DNA from: Bog-473 sp963834405
GTDB taxonomy: Bacteria; Actinomycetota; Acidimicrobiia; Acidimicrobiales; RAAP-2
Assembly (NCBI GenBank): GCA_963834405.1
Contig: CAWIBX010000006.1
Location: forward strand, 366,765 to 430,764
Length of the DNA stretch: 64,000 nt
Direction: 5' to 3'
In this document: in pieces, positions 59,409-64,000 of the stretch
How the letters are laid out: each line of letters begins with the position of its first letter
Position numbering within the stretch: position 1 is the first letter of the stretch
Position numbers and translations under genes: made by a program
The notes under the pieces: model-generated
What the model was told of the DNA's origin: nothing
Databases searched by the model: none
The model's input: the letters and a program-made list of their open reading frames with translations, nothing else

Positions 59409-61577
59409 TTGCCCAAACTCATCGTGGGGTATTGCGATCCGCTGTCGGCGGCGCCGGGGGACACGGTCAGGTTCATGGTCTCATCGCTTGCAGCTGAGGC
59501 ATTCGACGCCCAGCTCGTGCGAATCGTCTGCGGCGATATCTCGCCCGAAGGTGCGGGGTTCCAGGAAATTGAGGTCTCCCATCCGATCAATGGCCGCTAC
59601 CATGGTGAGGCCCAGCCGATCGTGTCCGGCTCGTACGCGGTGGTCGAGCCGCATCCGTTTCTGCGATCCTTCGATTCCGTCGCGGTCGGGGTCTCGGCGT
59701 GGCCGACGCGACCTTCCTCTGGTCGCCGACAGACCCTGCTCTCGACGTGGGAACAGGGAAGCGGCTTCGCAATCGCACTCGACGGCGACGGCCACGCGGT
59801 CGCCGAGTTCGGAGGGGGCGACCGACAGCGGCCGTCGGTGTTGCGAACCGAGCGGCCGCTCGCCGCTCGTCGCTGGACGCAGCTGGACCTGACCTACGAT
59901 GCGGCGAGCCGCCGGGGCGTACTCGTGGCGACGCCGCACCCGTTGTCGCCCGCCGAACAACTGACCTTGTCGCCATCCGAGGCAGCAGGCGTGTTCGACG
60001 CCTCCGTGTCCTCTGCGGGCCCGCTCCTCTTTGCCGCCGAGGACAACGGAAGCGCCGGGCCCGGGAACCACTACAACGGCCGTCTCGACGGTTGCCGACT
60101 GGGTTCAGGGGTGGGCCTCCCGCACGAGGCGCAGTGGGACTTCGCATCGGACATCGGGACGGACAAGATCTCCGACTCCGGTGGGAAGGGGTTACACGGC
60201 TGCACCCGACAACTCCCGACTCGCGCCGTCCCCGGCGTGCGCTGGAACGGCCAGGTACACGACTGGCGTCAGGATCGCTCCCACTACGGAGCGATCCATT
60301 TCCACGACGACGACCTCGCCGATGCCGGGTGGACGCCGTCTTGCGAGCTCGTCGTCACCGAAGCTCTGGCGAGCGGCGTGTACGCCCTGCGGGTGCGCAC
60401 CGCTTCGAGCGAGGACTACATGCCCTTCTTCGTCCTGCCGGCCGAAGACGCCACCCCGGCTCCGGTGGCGTACCTGGCTCCGACGGTCACCTACCGCGCC
60501 TACGCCAACATCCGGCTCACCGCCACGACCGATCACATCTTCGGCAACGACAGCCCGGCCGAGATGCCCAACGAGCGCTTCTTGCGCGAGCATCCCGAGT
60601 GCGGACCGGGAACCTACGCCCATCACCACGACGGCAGCGGGGTGGTCTTCAGCTCGCACTTGCGGCCCGTCCTCAATCTCAAACCGAAGAGTGGACTCTG
60701 GGGGTTCACGGCCGACACCAACGTGACGGCATGGCTGGAGCAGACCGGGGTCACCTTCGACGTGCTGACCGATGACGCCCTGCACTCGCGCGGCCTCGAC
60801 CTCCTGGGTCGCTACCGGGTGCTCGTCACCGGGACCCATCCCGAGTACTGGACGACGCCGATGCTCGACGCCCTCGAGTCGTACCTGGCGGGCGGCGGGC
60901 GTCTGCTCTATCTCGGCGGGAACGGGTTCTATTGGAGAGCGGCGTTCCACCCGGCCTATCCGGCGTCGGTCGAGGTCCGCCGGGCCGAAGACGGAACGAG
61001 GTACTGGATCTCCGAGCCCGGTGAGTACGTCCACGAAGCCACCGGCGAGCTGGGCGGACTCTGGCGGCGGCTGGGACGTCCGCCCAACCTGTTGACGGGC
61101 ATCGGCTTCGCCGCGCAGGGCTTCGGCGACTCGGGCTACTACCGCCGAAATCCTGGGTGGGACGATCCCCGGGTCTCCTTTGCGGTCGAAGGAATCCAGG
61201 GACCCGGCTGCTTCGGCGATCACGGGACGGTCGGAGGCGGCGCCGCCGGCCAGGAGATCGACCGCTACGACGCCAAGCTCGGTTCTCCCTCACACGCCAT
61301 CGTGTTGGCGTCCTCGGACGGCCTCGGTCAGGACATGCTGAGAACCAAGGAGGAATTCGTCGCCACCGGTGTCCCCGACCGGGGCTCGGAGGTGCGCTCC
61401 GACGTCGTGTTCTTCGAAGGACCCGAAGGCGGTGCCGTGTTCTCAGCCGGGAGCATCGCCTGGGCGGCCAGCTTGGCGACCAACGAGTACGACAACGACG
61501 TGGCACGGCTCACGACCAACGTCTTGCGTCGCTTCGTCGATCCCGAGCCCTTTCCCACCGAGGAGCTCGGGGAGTGA
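59409..61577 (+). CDS. N,N-dimethylformamidase beta-subunit-like protein
   Basis: A 722-residue protein resembling the large subunit of N,N-dimethylformamidase. It has an N-terminal beta domain, a LamG-like sandwich (HYNGRLDGCRLGSG region), then a C-terminal alpha/beta domain with TVTYRAYANIRLTATTDHIF, TGTHPEYWTTPMLDALESYL and LLYLGGNGFYWRA. In the studied enzyme the iron is held by two Tyr and a Glu; TYRAY and HPEYW are plausible equivalents. No gene for the small alpha subunit is seen, so it may act alone or on another amide. It starts 10 bases after the desaturase fusion, so the two are co-transcribed. Confidence 0.82.
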   Translation: MPKLIVGYCDPLSAAPGDTVRFMVSSLAAEAFDAQLVRIVCGDISPEGAGFQEIEVSHPINGRYHGEAQPIVSGSYAVVEPHPFLRSFDSVAVGVSAWPTRPSSGRRQTLLSTWEQGSGFAIALDGDGHAVAEFGGGDRQRPSVLRTERPLAARRWTQLDLTYDAASRRGVLVATPHPLSPAEQLTLSPSEAAGVFDASVSSAGPLLFAAEDNGSAGPGNHYNGRLDGCRLGSGVGLPHEAQWDFASDIGTDKISDSGGKGLHGCTRQLPTRAVPGVRWNGQVHDWRQDRSHYGAIHFHDDDLADAGWTPSCELVVTEALASGVYALRVRTASSEDYMPFFVLPAEDATPAPVAYLAPTVTYRAYANIRLTATTDHIFGNDSPAEMPNERFLREHPECGPGTYAHHHDGSGVVFSSHLRPVLNLKPKSGLWGFTADTNVTAWLEQTGVTFDVLTDDALHSRGLDLLGRYRVLVTGTHPEYWTTPMLDALESYLAGGGRLLYLGGNGFYWRAAFHPAYPASVEVRRAEDGTRYWISEPGEYVHEATGELGGLWRRLGRPPNLLTGIGFAAQGFGDSGYYRRNPGWDDPRVSFAVEGIQGPGCFGDHGTVGGGAAGQEIDRYDAKLGSPSHAIVLASSDGLGQDMLRTKEEFVATGVPDRGSEVRSDVVFFEGPEGGAVFSAGSIAWAASLATNEYDNDVARLTTNVLRRFVDPEPFPTEELGE

Positions 61578-61617
61578 AACACACCAGCTCGATGAACTCC
61601 ACGAAAGAAGTGACACC

Positions 61618-62808
61618 ATGAAGGTCGCAGCACTCGGGGGCTGCGGCGGCATGGGGCGCTACGCCGTCCGCACCGCGGCCGACTACGACTTCGTCGACGA
61701 GATCGTCGTCGCGGATGTTGACCTCGAGCGAGCAAAGGCCTTTGCGGCGTCGCTTGCGCCCAAGGCTCATGCCGTGGCGGTAGACGCCACCGATGACGCA
61801 TTGCTTGACGCCGCCATCGCCGGGTGCGACATCGTCTTGAACACGGTCGGCCCCTTCTACCGCTTCGGTGTGCCGATCCTCCGGGCGGCGATCAGGGGCG
61901 GAGCTTGCTATTTCGACATCAACGACGACTGGGAACCGACACTGGACATGCTCGAGTTGGCGCCCCAAGCTCGAGACGCCGGCGTCACCGCCGTGGTCGG
62001 GCTCGGAGCGAGCCCAGGTGTCTCGAACCTGCTGGCCCTCAAGGCGATGGAGGGCTTCGACAACGTCGAGCGGATCGTCACCGGGTGGAGCTTCGGCTAC
62101 AGCGATCGGGTCCTCTCCGACGCTCAAGAAGACCGCACCAGCGCGGCCCTGGTCCACTGGCTTCATCAGTGCTCGGGCACCATCCGTGTCTTTCGAGACG
62201 GCAACCCCGTCGATGTCAAACCCCTCGACGAGCTCAGCGTGGACTATCCGGGGCTCGGTGTGGGGCGGGCGTGGACCGTCGGGCATCCCGAGGCGGTCAC
62301 GCTGCCTCGCAGTCACGCGGTCGCTTCCAGCGTGAACGTGATGGTTGGCTCCTCGTTCGTCATCGAGGTCCTGAGCCGACTCGCTCGCGAGATCGATGAG
62401 GAGACGCTCGGTGTCGAAGACGCCGCCGCGCTGATGACGTCGATCGAGCCACCGGACACTGAGATCGCCGGCGACCGCCAATCCGTGCGCTTCCCCCCGA
62501 TGTTCGCCCATGCCAGCGGCGTCCGTGACGGCCGTGCGGTTCGCCGGGCAGCGATGGTCGTCGCGATGCCAGAGGCCGGCATGGGCGGCGCGACCGGCGT
62601 GCCGCTCGCGTGCGGGCTCGCCGAACTGGCGGCCGGGCGCTTGGATCGACCGGGCGTCTTCACCCCCGAGGAGATTATCGACCCCGACACGTTCCTGTCC
62701 GAGGTCGGCCGGCACTGCCGGCCGGAGCGCACCGCGAGCGAACTCGTCCTCCTCTCGGACTCCGATGACGAGGAATCGAAACAACGTTCGACGGCGTCGC
62801 CCCACTAG
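61618..62808 (+). CDS. Saccharopine dehydrogenase-like NAD(P)-binding protein
   Basis: A 396-residue Rossmann protein. VAALGGCGGMGRYAVRTAAD is the nucleotide-binding loop. AGCDIVLNTVGPFYRFGVPI and GLGASPGVSNLLALKAMEGF are characteristic of the saccharopine dehydrogenase/carboxynorspermidine synthase family. Members couple or cleave amino acids and amines by reductive chemistry. It is third in the operon, 40 bases after the dimethylformamidase-like gene, so a role in processing an amine released upstream is attractive but unproven. The start has GAAAGAAG upstream. Confidence 0.82.
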   Translation: MKVAALGGCGGMGRYAVRTAADYDFVDEIVVADVDLERAKAFAASLAPKAHAVAVDATDDALLDAAIAGCDIVLNTVGPFYRFGVPILRAAIRGGACYFDINDDWEPTLDMLELAPQARDAGVTAVVGLGASPGVSNLLALKAMEGFDNVERIVTGWSFGYSDRVLSDAQEDRTSAALVHWLHQCSGTIRVFRDGNPVDVKPLDELSVDYPGLGVGRAWTVGHPEAVTLPRSHAVASSVNVMVGSSFVIEVLSRLAREIDEETLGVEDAAALMTSIEPPDTEIAGDRQSVRFPPMFAHASGVRDGRAVRRAAMVVAMPEAGMGGATGVPLACGLAELAAGRLDRPGVFTPEEIIDPDTFLSEVGRHCRPERTASELVLLSDSDDEESKQRSTASPH

Positions 62809-62874
62809 GAGGACTCCGGCACTAACCCGATAAACCTCGGGGGATTTAGCTCGCTTCGGTGAAATGGAGGATCC

Positions 62875-64000
62875 ATGGTTGCAAAATTCGATCGTCGCTC
62901 GCTGCTCCTCGGCGGGGCCGCCGCCGCGGGCTTGGCCGGCGCATCCGCGCTGGGACTCGGATGGGACGACATCGCGGCCGCGTCGACGAACGGCCCCGGC
63001 CGCAACGGCGTCTCCAAGGCGACGCCCAAGAAGGGCGGCTCGCTCACCTTCGGCGTCAACGCCGAGGAGCAAGGGTTCGACCCGACGAAGGGGCGTTTCG
63101 ACCAGGTCGGCGTGATGTACGCCCGTACGGTGTTCGACCCGCTCACCATCGTCTTGTCCAACGGTGACTGGGCGCCCTATCTGGCCGAGTCGGTCGTGCC
63201 GAACTCGACCTACACCACGTGGACGATCACCTTGCGCCCCAACGTCGTTTTCCACGACGGCACGCCGAGTGACGGCGCCGCGCTGGTGACCAACCTCGAG
63301 GCGCAGTCCAAGTCGCTCCTCACCGGGCTCGTCCTCAGCCCGACGCTGCAGTCGATCACCCAGACCGGACCGCTGTCGGCCGCCATCAGCTTCAAGAAGC
63401 CCTGGGTGCCGTTCCCCTACTACTTGTCCGGGGGGATCGGCGGGCAGATCGCCTACGTGGCGGCGCCGTCGATGCTCTCCAACCCCAACGGGACGTCGCA
63501 CCCGGTGGGCACGGGGCCCTTCGTGTTCAAGGAGTGGATCCCCAACGACCACTTCACCGCCACGGCCAACCCACGCTACTGGCGGCCTGGCCTCCCCCAC
63601 CTCTCGGAGATCACCTTCAAGCCGATCCCCGACGAGGAGGCCCGGGCCGAGGCGCTCAAGTCCGGCACGATCGACCTCATGGTGACGGACACGCCGCAGA
63701 TCATCACGCAGTTCCGTGGCAATCGGAGCTACTCGTACATCGACGACCGCACCCACGTCGCCGGCGAGCCAGACATGAACTGCATCCAGCTCAACTGCTT
63801 GAAGCCGCCGTTCAACAGCGCCACGGCGCGACTGGCGGCGGCCATGGCCGTCAATCGATCCCAATACGCCCGCGTCATCGACGACGACGTGCTCGCGGTC
63901 AGCAACGGCCTGTTCGCGCAGGGTTCCCCCTACTACGCCCAGACGCCATATCCCAACTACAACCCTTCGGAGGCGGCCAAGCTGGTCAAGCAGGCCGAGA
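62875..64000 (+). CDS. ABC transporter substrate-binding protein, family 5, Tat-exported (3' end outside window)
   Basis: The first 375 residues of a peptide/nickel-type solute-binding protein. The N-terminus FDRRSLLLGGAAAAGLAGAS is a twin-arginine signal. The mature part has GGSLTFGVNAEEQGFDPTKG, LRPNVVFHDGTPSDGAALV, VGTGPFVFKEWIPNDHFTAT and NPRYWRPG. The start at 62875 follows GGAGGATCC. It is fourth in the operon after the desaturase fusion, dimethylformamidase-like and saccharopine-dehydrogenase-like genes, and likely brings in the substrate. Permease genes may follow beyond the window. Confidence 0.9.
   Translation, partial: MVAKFDRRSLLLGGAAAAGLAGASALGLGWDDIAAASTNGPGRNGVSKATPKKGGSLTFGVNAEEQGFDPTKGRFDQVGVMYARTVFDPLTIVLSNGDWAPYLAESVVPNSTYTTWTITLRPNVVFHDGTPSDGAALVTNLEAQSKSLLTGLVLSPTLQSITQTGPLSAAISFKKPWVPFPYYLSGGIGGQIAYVAAPSMLSNPNGTSHPVGTGPFVFKEWIPNDHFTATANPRYWRPGLPHLSEITFKPIPDEEARAEALKSGTIDLMVTDTPQIITQFRGNRSYSYIDDRTHVAGEPDMNCIQLNCLKPPFNSATARLAAAMAVNRSQYARVIDDDVLAVSNGLFAQGSPYYAQTPYPNYNPSEAAKLVKQAE

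Noticed and set aside
57281..64000. Very long minus-strand frames opposite the desaturase and dehydrogenase genes
   Set aside because: They are antisense shadows caused by high GC3 codon use; the translations are low-complexity and the plus strand encodes clear enzymes.
1..64000. CRISPR arrays, tRNA and rRNA genes
   Set aside because: No regularly spaced short repeats, and no cloverleaf or rRNA-like stretch was seen on reading; the tRNA-like GTTCGAGTCC in repeat B has no acceptor stem.

Overview
The window is high-GC DNA with long spurious antisense reading frames, many GTG starts, several probable leaderless promoters, and families typical of soil or aquatic actinobacteria: FtsH, LCP (LytR-CpsA-Psr), many TetR/MarR regulators, VOC proteins, two GH15 enzymes, P450 with ferredoxin, and thiolase with a DUF35 partner. 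An uncultured actinobacterium (Acidimicrobiia or a relative) is my inference; there is no rRNA or tRNA here to confirm it. The content is accessory and catabolic, with insertion sequences, gene fragments and dispersed non-coding repeats.

Layout. 1-8 kb: the end of an FtsH protease, a four-helix membrane protein, IS copy 1, a frameshifted beta-carbonic anhydrase, an epoxide hydrolase, and an IS5-type element that appears to carry a SEC-C gene. 8-14 kb: an SDR-MarR pair, a GH15 enzyme, a SnoaL protein, a tautomerase, and an alpha/beta hydrolase divergent from a TetR gene. 14.5-20 kb: a four-gene minus-strand operon (DUF35, thiolase, sulfatase, solute-binding protein). 20-23.5 kb: VOC and SnoaL genes facing TetR and MarR genes, with clear palindromic operators. 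24-28.3 kb: one SDR gene cut into three pieces by two unrelated IS elements (IS copy 2 and an IS1380 element); the target duplications let the intact gene be rebuilt. This SDR is the last gene of a five-gene redox operon reaching 31.9 kb.

32-37 kb: a peroxiredoxin-like gene plus a second GH15, a cupin, a second peroxiredoxin-like gene and a nitronate monooxygenase. 37.7-45.2 kb: a catabolic cluster (tandem CaiB CoA-transferase, Rieske oxygenase, P450, TetR, adrenodoxin-type ferredoxin, DapB-like oxidoreductase). Three copies of one operator motif sit in it, each next to a TATTCT -10 box. 45-52 kb: a secreted clan-A-like glycosidase, YceI, DUF4345/TetR divergent from a metal-dependent hydrolase, and an LCP protein. 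52.8-64 kb: a sulfatase with its radical-SAM maturase, a TetR gene, then a plus-strand operon. That operon holds a membrane desaturase/hydroxylase fused to its own flavin reductase and ferredoxin, a dimethylformamidase-like protein, a saccharopine-dehydrogenase-like protein and a Tat-exported solute-binding protein cut by the window end.

The strongest candidates for something new are the self-sufficient desaturase fusion with its operon, the three-copy operator/promoter module around the Rieske-P450 cluster, the SEC-C gene inside an IS5 element, and the doubly interrupted SDR. Several genes carry single-base frameshifts, mostly in short G/C runs, so assembly error must be separated from real decay.
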